Below are positions 26,196 through 34,802 of a stretch of 64,000 bases of DNA, piece by piece; positions within the stretch are counted from its first letter, which is position 1; each line of letters begins with the position of its first letter. The DNA is taken from contig NZ_BAABEO010000036.1 in NCBI RefSeq assembly GCF_039540195.1, positions 1 through 64,000 of the forward strand, given 5' to 3'. The translations under genes were made by a program, and so were the position numbers. The stretch comes from Zafaria ginkgonis (GTDB taxonomy: Bacteria; Actinomycetota; Actinomycetes; Actinomycetales; Micrococcaceae). The notes under the pieces are model-generated. The model ran no database searches. It was not told the origin of the DNA and saw only the letters and a list, made by a program, of their open reading frames with translations.

Positions 26196-26211
26196 ACGAA
26201 CGCTTGTACGC
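26196..26211. promoter_or_regulatory. TetR-type box 3
   Basis: ACGAACGCTTGTACGC lies between the Old Yellow Enzyme gene (minus) and the TetR gene (plus). A TTGACA hexamer on the minus strand lies upstream (26247-26242). A second dyad, GTCGAGT-N5-ACTCGAC (26260-26278), lies closer to the TetR start and could serve its own control. Confidence 0.7.
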
Positions 26212-26323
26212 TAATCTAAGTCTTGCGGACGCGATTTTCGCTGTCAATGCCACGGCCGCGTCGAGTCGACCACTCGACTTGTTAAACTAAGTTTTCCCCT
26301 AGCCGACCATCAAGGGAGCAGAA

Positions 26324-26944
26324 GTGACCGTGCGAACCGAGCGGAATAGCGCTCAAGCCATCCGGGAAGGCGCCGCGAAGCTGTTCTTCGAACGCGGTTA
26401 CGACGCCACCACCCTGCGCCAGGTCGCGGCGTCCGCCGGACTAAAGGTTGGCAGCCTTTACAACCACATCGACAGCAAGGAGCACCTCCTGCTGCAGATC
26501 ATGGGTGGAATCATCGACGACCTGCTGGCGCGTGTGCGCGCTACCGTCGAAGGTGCGGAGGGGGATGCTGTGGACGTTCTGCAGGCGGCTCTCGCCGAAC
26601 ACCTCACCTTCCACGCGGAGCGGGCCCAAGAGGTTTTCATCGGCAACGCGGAATTGCGCTCCCTGCCAGAGGAAGCCCGTCTGGTCGTGGTGAGCAAGCG
26701 CGCAGAGTACGAAGCATTCCTCGGCAAGCTTGTCATCGAAGCGGGTGCTGCGGGCTTGGCCGACGTGATCGATGCGCGGCTCCACGTCTACAGCTTCGTC
26801 GCCCAGGCCACCCACATTGCCGGCTGGTACCGGCCCGGAGGCCGGCTCGGACTGGATGAGATCGTCCGCATCTACACCCGGTTCGCCCTACGCGAGCTCG
26901 GAGTGGTTGACGCCGACCGGCGCGTCGAGCGCGCGGTTCGGTAG
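26324..26944 (+). CDS. TetR-family transcriptional regulator
   Basis: Predicted 206-residue repressor. The N-terminal helix-turn-helix is complete: IREGAAKLFFERGYDATTLR, then QVAASAGLKVGSLYNHIDSK (residues 11-52). The C-terminal domain (about 60-195) is helical, of the TetR_C-type often binding acyl-CoAs or aromatic acids. GTG 26324 is preceded by aaggga. It is the only TetR in the window and sits next to one of eight copies of a TetR-like palindrome, so it is the first candidate for the island-wide repressor. Ligand unknown. Confidence 0.88.
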   Translation: MTVRTERNSAQAIREGAAKLFFERGYDATTLRQVAASAGLKVGSLYNHIDSKEHLLLQIMGGIIDDLLARVRATVEGAEGDAVDVLQAALAEHLTFHAERAQEVFIGNAELRSLPEEARLVVVSKRAEYEAFLGKLVIEAGAAGLADVIDARLHVYSFVAQATHIAGWYRPGGRLGLDEIVRIYTRFALRELGVVDADRRVERAVR

Positions 26945-27004
26945 CACGCGATGATGCATCGGGGTTCCGGCCGTTTGGCCGGGACCCCGATGCATCATCG
27001 CGTG
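26945..27004. terminator. 28-bp bidirectional hairpin
   Basis: Arms of 28 bases (26945-26972 and 26977-27004) with one G-U pair and a gttt loop, starting at the base after the TetR stop and ending 18 bases before the stop of the convergent ketopantoate-reductase-like gene. It has no T-tract but is very strong. Almost certainly the shared terminator. Confidence 0.85.
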
Positions 27005-27022
27005 CGAGCGTCCACCTGCGTT

Positions 27023-27940
27023 TCAGTTGCCTGCCGGAGGGGCAGTGATGGCCCGGACGAGTTCGCACAGGGTGCTCAGCACCGGTGCGTCAATACCGGC
27101 TTTCCGGCCGAGTCGGACGACGGCTCCGCCGATGGTGTCCACTTCCGTCAGGCGGCCAGCCTCGCGGTCCAGCAGCATCGACGTCTTGTGGTGAGTATGG
27201 TGGGCGAAGGCATTAGCCAAGGACCTCTCGATCCGCTCCCGGGACACACCGATGCCCTCGTGTTGCGCGACCGCCGTGCACTCGTCCACCACCGAGCGGA
27301 CCAGGTTCCGAGCGTGGGGATCGTGCCCAATCTGTCCCACAGTCATTCCGGTTACGGCGCTGAGGGTGTTCAGCGCCGCGTTGAACGTGACCTTCTCCCA
27401 GATCGGCACGCGGATGTCCTGATCAACGGTTGCGTGCAGCCCGGCCGTGTCCAGCAGCTGAGCGATTTCTTCCGCTGGCGAGTTCTGGCTCATCGATCCC
27501 AAGCGCACCTTGCCCCGGCTGTTGCTGGAGATTATCCCCGGTTCCTCCATATCGGCAGGGAAGTCGGTCATGCCCAATAGGGTCCGTTCTGCTCCGAAGG
27601 CCTGCTGCAGGACCTCTGCGTTGCCCAGACCGTTCTGAAGCGTCAGACCAATACTTTCGGCACCGATGAGGTGACTCACCGAGTCGACGGCGGCCTGCGT
27701 GTGGAATCCCTTCGTGAAGACGATGAAGAGGCCAAACTCCCCCTCCAGTTCAGAGGCGCGTGCCGCCTTCGCGGGGGTTCGCTCAACGCCGAGATCCGTA
27801 TGGAGCGTCACGCCACGGCTATTGAGCGCCTCGAGGGTCCCTGGATTGGTGTCGAGAAAGACCACTTCGGTGCCAGCCATCGAGAGGCGCGCGCCGAAGA
27901 GTTGTCCCATCGCGCCGGAGCCAACGATTGCCGTCCTCAC
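27023..27940 (-). CDS. Ketopantoate reductase-like (ApbA/PanE family)
   Basis: Predicted 305-residue NADPH-dependent 2-oxoacid reductase. It has the N-terminal GSGAMG (residues 7-12), the LTLQNGLGN segment, and the C-terminal domain with Lys in WEKVTFNAALN and a Glu/Asp pocket (LTEVDTIGG). True PanE makes pantoate; in catabolic islands paralogues often reduce other 2-oxo acids. Since the neighbours are catabolic and a LysR gene is divergent, a role on a 2-oxo acid of the pathway is more likely than pantothenate synthesis. Confidence 0.8.
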   Translation of the reverse strand: MRTAIVGSGAMGQLFGARLSMAGTEVVFLDTNPGTLEALNSRGVTLHTDLGVERTPAKAARASELEGEFGLFIVFTKGFHTQAAVDSVSHLIGAESIGLTLQNGLGNAEVLQQAFGAERTLLGMTDFPADMEEPGIISSNSRGKVRLGSMSQNSPAEEIAQLLDTAGLHATVDQDIRVPIWEKVTFNAALNTLSAVTGMTVGQIGHDPHARNLVRSVVDECTAVAQHEGIGVSRERIERSLANAFAHHTHHKTSMLLDREAGRLTEVDTIGGAVVRLGRKAGIDAPVLSTLCELVRAITAPPAGN

Positions 27941-28251
27941 TTCGTTCCTCCCATATGCCCGTGCGGGAAGGGTCCCAATTCAAGCGTTGGGTTGATGCGG
28001 GCGCGCTGGCCGGCGCTGGGGGTCGAGGGTGTTGGCAGTGTTCTGGTCATGGCTTCTCCATCCACGGAATGGCATCTTTCTCCAACCCTAAAGACAGTGA
28101 TTAAATTGAACCAATTGATATTTTTGTTTTCGATCATAGACAGATTTGATGAATAGAAAGTCCGCGGTGCGGCCGGCGCCTCCGCGGGCGATGAGAGGGC
28201 CGGGCCTGAGAAGTCGCATTCGGGGAGTGGGTCGAGGGATATGATCGGCGG
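27941..28251. promoter_or_regulatory. Divergent promoter region, AT-rich
   Basis: The 311-bp gap between the ketopantoate-reductase-like gene (minus) and the LysR gene (plus). The part at 28080-28160 is strikingly AT-rich for this DNA (taaattgaaccaattgatat and onward), with AATTGAACCAATT-type dyads. Likely promoters and LysR binding sites for both genes. Confidence 0.5.
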
Positions 28252-29181
28252 ATGGCCAACCTCGACCTGCGGCTTGTCCGGATTTTCAACGTCATCTACA
28301 AGACCCGAAGCCTGACCGGGGCAGCCTCCCTGCTTTCGGTGACCCAGCCGTCAGTCAGTTATGCGCTGTCCCAGCTGCGGCGTCAACTCGATGACCCCTT
28401 GTTCGTCAGGGGGCCGGAGGGCATGGTCCCCACTGCCAAGGCCACCGAGTTGTTCGAGGTCTTCAGCCGGTCCGTCAATCAGATCGATCGAGCGGTGGAA
28501 GGCTGGGAATCGTTCGACCCCTCGACGTCCACCCGCACCTTCCGGTTGTGCCTGTCCGATCTGGGCGAGCTGGCATTTCTGCCTTCGGTCATGAGCCGCC
28601 TGGAAGCCGAGGCGCCAGGGGTTGCCCTGGACGTGGTTCCCATGCAGATCGACCGCGTCGCCGAGTGGCTGGAACGGGGCGAAGTCGACGCGGCGATCGC
28701 CAGCGTGGCTCTGCCCGGACAAGCCCGGCAGAAGGTGATTTTCCGGGAGCGGTACGTCTGCCTGCTGCCAACGCGGTTGGACCGCGGCGGCGAAGTCCTG
28801 ACGATCGAGGAGTTTTGTGCCTTGCGGCACGTCCTCATCGACCAGTCGAGCGGACATTCCCAGGCCGATGCCGCGCTGGCCGCACGGGGCGTGGAGCGGC
28901 GGGGGAGCCTCCGGGTCCATCACTTCTCCGTGCTTCCCGGGGTGCTGGCCAACACCGATCTGGTGGCGATCGTCCCCTTGCGGGTCGCCGTCCTGTTCCG
29001 CCAGTTGTGGCCGGTGGCCATCAAGGAGCTGCCGGTGGAGGTCGACGGCTTCGACGTCAGTCTCTACTGGCAGGACACCGTAACCCGCTCCACAGCGCAC
29101 ACGTGGTTCCGGGATCTCCTCGGCCGTGCCCTCAGCAACGTCGACATGCTTAGCGGCGCAAACGGCATGCCGCAGGCCTGA
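28252..29181 (+). CDS. LysR-family transcriptional regulator
   Basis: Predicted 309-residue LysR regulator: LRLVRIFNVIYKTRSLTGAA and TQPSVSYALSQLRRQLDDPL form the winged helix (residues 5-50), followed by the effector domain with RTFRLCLSDLGELAFLP, typical of the NahR/PcpR branch that senses aromatic acids. Divergent from the ketopantoate-reductase-like gene, its probable target. Similar in domain border sequence to the LysR at 14756, so the two may be paralogues. Confidence 0.85.
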   Translation: MANLDLRLVRIFNVIYKTRSLTGAASLLSVTQPSVSYALSQLRRQLDDPLFVRGPEGMVPTAKATELFEVFSRSVNQIDRAVEGWESFDPSTSTRTFRLCLSDLGELAFLPSVMSRLEAEAPGVALDVVPMQIDRVAEWLERGEVDAAIASVALPGQARQKVIFRERYVCLLPTRLDRGGEVLTIEEFCALRHVLIDQSSGHSQADAALAARGVERRGSLRVHHFSVLPGVLANTDLVAIVPLRVAVLFRQLWPVAIKELPVEVDGFDVSLYWQDTVTRSTAHTWFRDLLGRALSNVDMLSGANGMPQA

Positions 29182-29310
29182 GGCCGCAGCCTTCCGTCTG
29201 GGACGGCGTGTAGGCCGGGCAGGTTGAGCCGGCGAGGACGCCGAAGCCGGCCACTCGGGCTGCGCCGATGGCGGCCGGCTGGTAAGGGGCCGGCGGCTGG
29301 GTGCCCGGCC

Positions 29311-30222
29311 TTACCGACCCCGCTTGCCGTCCACCCAGGCTTTGGGGGTGGTGTGGTGGACGCGCCGGAAGGCACGGATGAAGGTGGAAGGGTCTGAATA
29401 GCCGCATAGCCCTGCCGTCACCTGGACCGACCTCCCTTCCATCAGGTACCGCTCGGCCTGCTGCATGCGCAGGTTTGTGATGTAGGCGGCCGGCGCGTAA
29501 CCCATGCCGGCGAACGCCTCGTAGACGGATCGTTCGGAGACGAAACACGCGGCCGCCAGACTGGTGACATTCAGTTCGGGCGAGTGGATGTTTTCCTCGA
29601 TGTGTGCCATCAAGCCGCGCATCAGTCGGGGAGTGCTCATGGACGGCCGTGCCTGGCGCCGGATGAGCGAGGCAATCATGTCGAGGACATGGTCGCCCAG
29701 GTCTTCCCTCGCCTCGATGCTGAGTTCCTCGCATTCCTCGTGAAGCGATGCGATGGTGGTTCGGAGCACCCGCAGTTCGGGGGAGCGTGGGCTGATGACT
29801 TCGCCGCAGGTGCGTGACACGGCGGAGTCGGCGACATCCAGGGCGGCTCTGGCCACTCGCACTGTGAACTGGCGTTGCCCGTCCTGCCGGTTGTCGATCT
29901 CGTAGGGGCGCCGCGTCTCGTAGAAAACGCCGGCGCCCGCGGGCACGCTCGAGGACCGGCCGTTCTGGGTAAGTTGTCCCTCCGACGCGAGTTGCAGTGT
30001 CATCAGCAGATCATCGGAGGGATGGCTCCGCACCAAGGAAGCCGTTCGACTGATTCGTATGCCACCGCTAGAGGTACTTGAGATGGACAAGCGGGGACTC
30101 AGCTCCCGGGTATCCATCTGGCCGGTGAAACCAGGACTGGCCTCTCGGCAATTCAGGGGCGCGAAGCTGAGGCTGCTGGCCGCCTCCCACTCCTCCACGG
30201 TGGCCACCTTCAAGGGGCTCAT
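29311..30222 (-). CDS. AraC-family transcriptional regulator
   Basis: Predicted 303-residue regulator of the AraC_binding_2 (FeaR/NitR-like) group. The N-terminal sensor has VFYETRRPYEIDN, the typical F-x-x-T-x-RPYE segment; the C-terminal half has two helix-turn-helices (NVTSLAAACFVSERSVYEAF and ITAG-like VTAGLCGYSDPSTFIRAF). Start chosen at ATG 30222 (SPLKVATVEEW); the longer frame is less protein-like. It is divergent from the nitrilase-MFS-SDR-EthD operon. AraC regulators of this group are known activators of nitrilase genes (NitR in Rhodococcus), so a nitrile- or amide-inducible role is likely. Confidence 0.85.
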   Translation of the reverse strand: MSPLKVATVEEWEAASSLSFAPLNCREASPGFTGQMDTRELSPRLSISSTSSGGIRISRTASLVRSHPSDDLLMTLQLASEGQLTQNGRSSSVPAGAGVFYETRRPYEIDNRQDGQRQFTVRVARAALDVADSAVSRTCGEVISPRSPELRVLRTTIASLHEECEELSIEAREDLGDHVLDMIASLIRRQARPSMSTPRLMRGLMAHIEENIHSPELNVTSLAAACFVSERSVYEAFAGMGYAPAAYITNLRMQQAERYLMEGRSVQVTAGLCGYSDPSTFIRAFRRVHHTTPKAWVDGKRGR

Positions 30223-30426
30223 GGATACAAGTATGGGACCGGCAGATTGCCGTGGACAACGCCGCAGGTGACAAACATGTTTCATTCTTCCCGCAGAGAT
30301 CGTCGATCGGGGCGCAGGAATAGTCGACTGGGGCCTCCGAGCCGAGGATAGCATTTCGCACTATCAAAGAGTGACGGAGCGCACTCCCAGCGCCTCCACG
30401 AATGCCAAAAGCAGGTAAAAACATCC

Positions 30427-31467
30427 ATGGAAACCATCAAAATCGCAGCGGTTCAGGCCGAACCGGTCTGGCTGGATGCCGATGCAACGGTTCAAAAGAC
30501 GCTAAACCTCATCCGTGAGGCATCCTCCCAGGGTGCCGATCTGGTTGCCTTCCCTGAGACTTGGATCCCTGGGTTTCCTGTCTTCTTGTTCTCGCACCCG
30601 GTGTACGAACAATCTTCATTTGTTGCCCGGTATCACGCTGCCTCCATCGCCGTCGACGGCCCGGAGATTCGCCTCGTCGCAGCCGCAGCGCGTGAATGCT
30701 CCTTGGTGGTGGTGTTGGGCTTTAGCGAAAAGGTCGCTGGCACCCTCTACATGTCCCAAGTGGTGATAGACGCCGATGGGGAGATCGCCTTGCACCGGCG
30801 GAAGCTCAAGCCAACCCATGTCGAACGTTCTCTCTTCGGGGAGAGTGACGGGTCGGGCCTGCGCGTTGTTGATACGGCCGTGGGACGGGTAGGAGCGCTC
30901 AACTGCTTCGAGCACATCCAGCCGCTAACGAAGTACGCGCTGTTCGGGCAGGACGAGCGCATCCACGTGGCAGGTTGGCCCTGCCTCGGCATTATGGGCA
31001 ATGCCCCTGCCATGAGTCCTGAAACCCTCAAGGGCGCTTCCAGGACATATGCCCTTGAGGGCGGCGTTTTCGTCGTGACGTCGTCCCAAATCATGTCTGA
31101 CCAGGGAGCCCTCGCATTTCCCGCCTCCGACGGTTCGCCTTGCCCCATCTACACGGGGGGAGGCGGCATCGCCGCCGTTTTCGGGCCGGACTCCGCGGAG
31201 TTGACCTCTCCACTTCCGGGGGACGAAGAAGGGATTGTCTACGCCGAGATCCGGCTTGCGGACACCGATCTCGCGCGCAACATGGTCGATCCGACGGGCC
31301 ACTATGCCCGGGCAGACGTCCTTCGGCTTGTCTTCAACGACCGTCCCCGCCTTCCCATCATCAGCGAAGGACCGGCCGATCGGTCTGCCGTTGAGCCCGA
31401 GACGGACACCCACTCCCCGCAGACCTCCAACTATTCGTCGGCATACCTTCAAGAAAGCGTCCAATGA
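30427..31467 (+). CDS. Nitrilase
   Basis: Predicted 346-residue nitrilase with the Glu44 (AFPETW), Lys126 (RRKLKPTHVER) and Cys160 (GALNCFEH) triad; the Lys-to-Cys spacing of 34 equals that of true nitrilases. It hydrolyses a nitrile to the acid and ammonia, and probably forms helical oligomers. The normally conserved Trp after the Cys (NCWEH) is Phe here, next to the active site, which may alter substrate range. It starts nitrile module A, with the MFS gene overlapping by 4 bp (ATGA), and is divergent from an AraC gene. Confidence 0.88.
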   Translation: METIKIAAVQAEPVWLDADATVQKTLNLIREASSQGADLVAFPETWIPGFPVFLFSHPVYEQSSFVARYHAASIAVDGPEIRLVAAAARECSLVVVLGFSEKVAGTLYMSQVVIDADGEIALHRRKLKPTHVERSLFGESDGSGLRVVDTAVGRVGALNCFEHIQPLTKYALFGQDERIHVAGWPCLGIMGNAPAMSPETLKGASRTYALEGGVFVVTSSQIMSDQGALAFPASDGSPCPIYTGGGGIAAVFGPDSAELTSPLPGDEEGIVYAEIRLADTDLARNMVDPTGHYARADVLRLVFNDRPRLPIISEGPADRSAVEPETDTHSPQTSNYSSAYLQESVQ

Positions 31468-32771
31468 GCACCGTTAAGCAACTCACGCCCCTCCATGGGC
31501 GGCATCACGAATGGACTCTGCTTCTGCTGTTGGCGCTGGCCTACGGCACAACCAGTTTTGACCGCTGGCTGCTCCCGACCCTGTTCCCGGTGATGAGTGC
31601 GGACCTGGGGCTGGACGTTGGCGACCTGGGCAACATTTCCGCTGCCTTTGGGATCGTCTTTGGAGTGTTTGCACTCATCGCAGGGACGGCCTCCGACAGG
31701 TGGGGTCGGCGTCGAATCATGATTCCCGCCCTCCTGATCTTCAGCGCCTGCAGCGCACTTACCGGCGTCTTCACCGGTTTGATCGTCATCATGGCTGTCC
31801 GTGTGATCCTGGGAATGGCCGAGGGCGCCTTCGTGCCCGCCCTCTATTCCGCCACTGTGGAGGCCTCACACCCCCGGCGGCGCGGTCTCAATATGGGGCT
31901 GTTGATTAGTGCCTTTCCGCTGTTTGGCTTGGGTATTGGACCCATCATTGCAACGCAACTGCTCACGGTCGTGCCTAGCTGGCACTGGGTCTTTTTCCTC
32001 TCTGCCGTCCCCGGCCTGCTGTTTGCGCTCCTGCTTGCCAAGCGCCAAAAGGACGTCCCGAACTACCCTATGCAGGCCACGGACGCGGGGCCAAAGGCCA
32101 CCGCTCGAGAAGCCTTTCAGTTCAGCTCCCTGCTCCGTGTCCTCCGTCGGAGAAACATGGCGATCGCCGTCGCGTCGACCATCCTGGCCTTGGCAGCCAT
32201 GTTTGTCCTGGGAGGGTTGATCCCTTCCTACCTGACGAGCGTGGTGGGCGTCTCGGTGACCGACATGGGACTCATTGCCTCTGCCATCGGCTTCGGCGGT
32301 TTCGCCGGGCAGGTCGCCTTGGCCGGGCTGTCCGACCTCTGGGGACGCCGGCTCATGCTGGTCGTGGAGGGCATCGGCGCTGCCGTATGCCTTTTGTTCA
32401 TCACACAGGTGGGTAATTCCCCGGCAGCATTGTTCGCAATCCTCTTTGGCGCAGCGTTTTTCTGCTTCGCCATACTGAGCCTGGTCGGCGGCCCCATCGT
32501 CGCGGAGGCAGCCCCCCGTGGCTTCCTCGGGACCTCGAACGGCCTGGTGGTCGGCGCAGGCGAAATCATCGGCAGCGGTATCGCAGCTGCGCTCATTGGC
32601 AACTTCGTGGCATCGGCAGGCCTTGCAACCGCCCCGCTCATCGCCGCCCTCTGCGTGGGCGCCATCGCCCTCCTCGGGCTGTTGCTCATCGAGACCGCTC
32701 CCCGGATCACCGAACGACGAAGGGGCAGCGCCCGCTCCACCGTTCCCAGCATGTCAGGAGAGACACTGTGA
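31464..32771 (+). CDS. MFS transporter
   Basis: Predicted 435-residue major facilitator with twelve membrane segments. The loop-2 signature is GTASDRWGRRR (about residues 73-83), with a repeat in the second half (GLSDLWGRRLM). It resembles aromatic acid/H+ symporters and anion:cation symporters. As the second gene of the nitrilase operon (ATGA overlap), it likely imports the nitrile or moves the acid product. Direction is not visible from sequence. Confidence 0.85.
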   Translation: MSTVKQLTPLHGRHHEWTLLLLLALAYGTTSFDRWLLPTLFPVMSADLGLDVGDLGNISAAFGIVFGVFALIAGTASDRWGRRRIMIPALLIFSACSALTGVFTGLIVIMAVRVILGMAEGAFVPALYSATVEASHPRRRGLNMGLLISAFPLFGLGIGPIIATQLLTVVPSWHWVFFLSAVPGLLFALLLAKRQKDVPNYPMQATDAGPKATAREAFQFSSLLRVLRRRNMAIAVASTILALAAMFVLGGLIPSYLTSVVGVSVTDMGLIASAIGFGGFAGQVALAGLSDLWGRRLMLVVEGIGAAVCLLFITQVGNSPAALFAILFGAAFFCFAILSLVGGPIVAEAAPRGFLGTSNGLVVGAGEIIGSGIAAALIGNFVASAGLATAPLIAALCVGAIALLGLLLIETAPRITERRRGSARSTVPSMSGETL

Positions 32772-33577
32772 GGATTCCCCTCGTGAACCCAGTCGGTCAG
32801 GAAGCCCACCAGCAGTTGCTGGACCGAAACGTCCTTATCACCGGAGCGGCTAGTGGGTTGGGCCTGGCCATGGTTCAACAAGCGTTCGCGGCCGGCGCGC
32901 GGGTCACCGCACTGGACATCAATGCACGGGCTCTCGATGAGGCCTTGGCCCCTTTCGCAGGAGACCGCCTCATCCGCAGGGTCGTTGACGTCACCGATGA
33001 AGCGGACGTCAGTGTCGCAGTCCAGGAGTCGATGGAGGCGTTCGGTTCCCTCGACGCCTGCCTCAACAATGCCGGCATTGGTGCTCCTCTGGTGGGCATC
33101 ACCGAGCTTGCCGTCCACGACTTCGCACGCATCATGCAGGTCAATGCCCAAGGATCGTTCATCATCCTCAAGCACGTCATGAGCCATATGCGGCAGGCGG
33201 GCCATGGAGCCGTCGTCAACACCGGCTCAATCCTAGGCAGTCGGGGAGTGCCCAACTACGCCGCCTACTGCGCATCAAAGGCCGCCATCCATGCCCTGAC
33301 AAAGGTGGCGGCGCTTGAAGGAGCCCACTATGGAGTGCGGGTGAATGCCATTGCCCCTGGCCTGATCGACACTCCAATGAATGATGCCTTCCACGCTGCC
33401 GTCTCTCCGTCGGACCCGGCACGGGCCCAGGCTGCCCTTGAGGGAAAGATTCCGCTCTCCCGCTATGCCGGACCGACTGAAGTAGCCAACGCAGCGCTGT
33501 TCCTCCTCAGTGATGCCGCCGCCTACATCACGGGAGAAATCCTGGATGTCGATGGCGGTCTCAGCACCAGCTTCTAG
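32768..33577 (+). CDS. SDR-family oxidoreductase
   Basis: Predicted 269-residue short-chain dehydrogenase: ITGAASGLG (residues 24-32), LDIN after strand two (NAD), NNAG, YAAYCASK, and the C-terminal ITGEILDVDGG. GTG 32768 overlaps the MFS stop (GTGA). Third gene of module A; probably oxidises a hydroxy group freed or formed in the pathway. Substrate unknown. Confidence 0.85.
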   Translation: MRIPLVNPVGQEAHQQLLDRNVLITGAASGLGLAMVQQAFAAGARVTALDINARALDEALAPFAGDRLIRRVVDVTDEADVSVAVQESMEAFGSLDACLNNAGIGAPLVGITELAVHDFARIMQVNAQGSFIILKHVMSHMRQAGHGAVVNTGSILGSRGVPNYAAYCASKAAIHALTKVAALEGAHYGVRVNAIAPGLIDTPMNDAFHAAVSPSDPARAQAALEGKIPLSRYAGPTEVANAALFLLSDAAAYITGEILDVDGGLSTSF

Positions 33578-33609
33578 CCCCTACCCCCCTCTATTTAGGA
33601 GACCGACTC

Positions 33610-34530
33610 ATGACTGACCGCGCGACGATGGAGAACGAGGCAACCGTCGCCTCCCTGATCACTCTCAAGCGACCGAAGGGGCTGACAAGGGAGCAGTTCG
33701 ACTCCTACTGGGCCAACGTCCACGCCCCGATCATGGCTCGTATGCCGGGAATTTGGGCCTACACCCTGCACCATGTGGAAGCGGTGCAGCTGCCCTACTG
33801 GCGGCTCCCCCTCAGCATCCAGCGCTTGGCGCCCGAGGACTACGCTCTTGAAGGCGTCGCGGAACTGCTATATCTCGATCAGGACGAGGCCATGGAAGCC
33901 TACCGGCTCAGTGACGGACCTGGCGGATACACCCACACCGACGCTCAGAACGCCTTCTGGGTGGGCCTGTTCTATCAGTCCAACAAGGGCTCCCGCACGC
34001 TCAAGGACAACACGGACGGTCGGGAACCGGCGGAGACTGTGCTGCTGGCTTTCCAATACAAGGATTCCGTCGAGCGTTCGCAGGGCCATGAATGGGTTCG
34101 GCGTTTTGCCGACCGTGCCGCCGCTGCGGAAGAGTCGGTGCGGGTCCGCCGGCACACCTTCGAACCGTACGACAACGACGCGTTGGACCCGGGCCTGCCG
34201 GTCGGCATGCGGCACACGGTTTTCCCGGATGAGGCGCTGGATGCCGTGGTGGAAATCGCAGCATCAGACCGATCCGCCCTCTCCAGGGTCCTGGACCTGC
34301 TGCCAGTGAACGAGGAGGACCTTCAGGTGTTGGCCTCCGCCCACGCCTACCGGCGCCGTGAGCGCAATGACATGGTGCAGGGAGGACAGATCACCCGGGC
34401 GGGCGTCCGAACCCCAGCCGTTGCCCGGCTGATCGACACGCTGGGCGCGGTCAGCCAGGACCACCCGGGCTTGCATGACCTGATGCTCACTGGCATCCCC
34501 GCCGACACCACGGCGGCATCCAAGCGCTGA
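33610..34530 (+). CDS. Large EthD-domain protein
   Basis: Predicted 306-residue protein whose N-terminal third is an EthD domain (LITLKRPKGLTREQFDSYW, then H-x-PIMARMPG and GVAELLYLDQ). The remaining 190 residues contain strand-helix segments (VLLAFQYKDS, then VVEIAASDRSALSRVL) suggesting a second, diverged dimeric alpha-beta domain, followed by a helical tail. Last gene of module A. A catalytic or chaperone-like role on a hydrophobic substrate is possible. Confidence 0.8.
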   Translation: MTDRATMENEATVASLITLKRPKGLTREQFDSYWANVHAPIMARMPGIWAYTLHHVEAVQLPYWRLPLSIQRLAPEDYALEGVAELLYLDQDEAMEAYRLSDGPGGYTHTDAQNAFWVGLFYQSNKGSRTLKDNTDGREPAETVLLAFQYKDSVERSQGHEWVRRFADRAAAAEESVRVRRHTFEPYDNDALDPGLPVGMRHTVFPDEALDAVVEIAASDRSALSRVLDLLPVNEEDLQVLASAHAYRRRERNDMVQGGQITRAGVRTPAVARLIDTLGAVSQDHPGLHDLMLTGIPADTTAASKR

Positions 34531-34584
34531 TCCATCCATTCACGCCGTTCCAGCTTGTCGGCGTAAGTGATTCAGCGAAGCCTT

Positions 34585-34643
34585 GGCGATCCCGCAGGAT
34601 CGCCGTGCGGCCCGCGCACCCTACGGGGTGGGCGGGCCGCTTT
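34585..34643 (+). terminator. Double hairpin terminator
   Basis: First stem ggcgatcc-cgca-ggatcgcc (34585-34604), second stem gcggcccgc with gcgggccgc (34607-34640) followed by ttt. Terminates nitrile module A. Confidence 0.8.
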
Positions 34644-34688
34644 GCGTGGGACTACTGGGGATCGAAGCGCCGGGAACTCCATGAGCAA

Positions 34689-34717
34689 TTGACATACGAG
34701 CGTTCGTTCGTTTGAAT
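34689..34717 (+). promoter_or_regulatory. livK promoter with TetR-type box 4 in spacer
   Basis: TTGACA (34689-34694), a 17-base spacer, TTGAAT (34712-34717). The box ACGAGCGTTCGTTCGT (34696-34711) fills the spacer exactly, a placement that would block RNA polymerase. Confidence 0.75.
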
Positions 34718-34802
34718 CAAGTCCATCAAATGTGATGCGGATCATGTGCAAGCGATTCTCGCCCTCGATCCCACGTCCGAAGGAAGGAAGTTCGCCTTGG
34801 CT

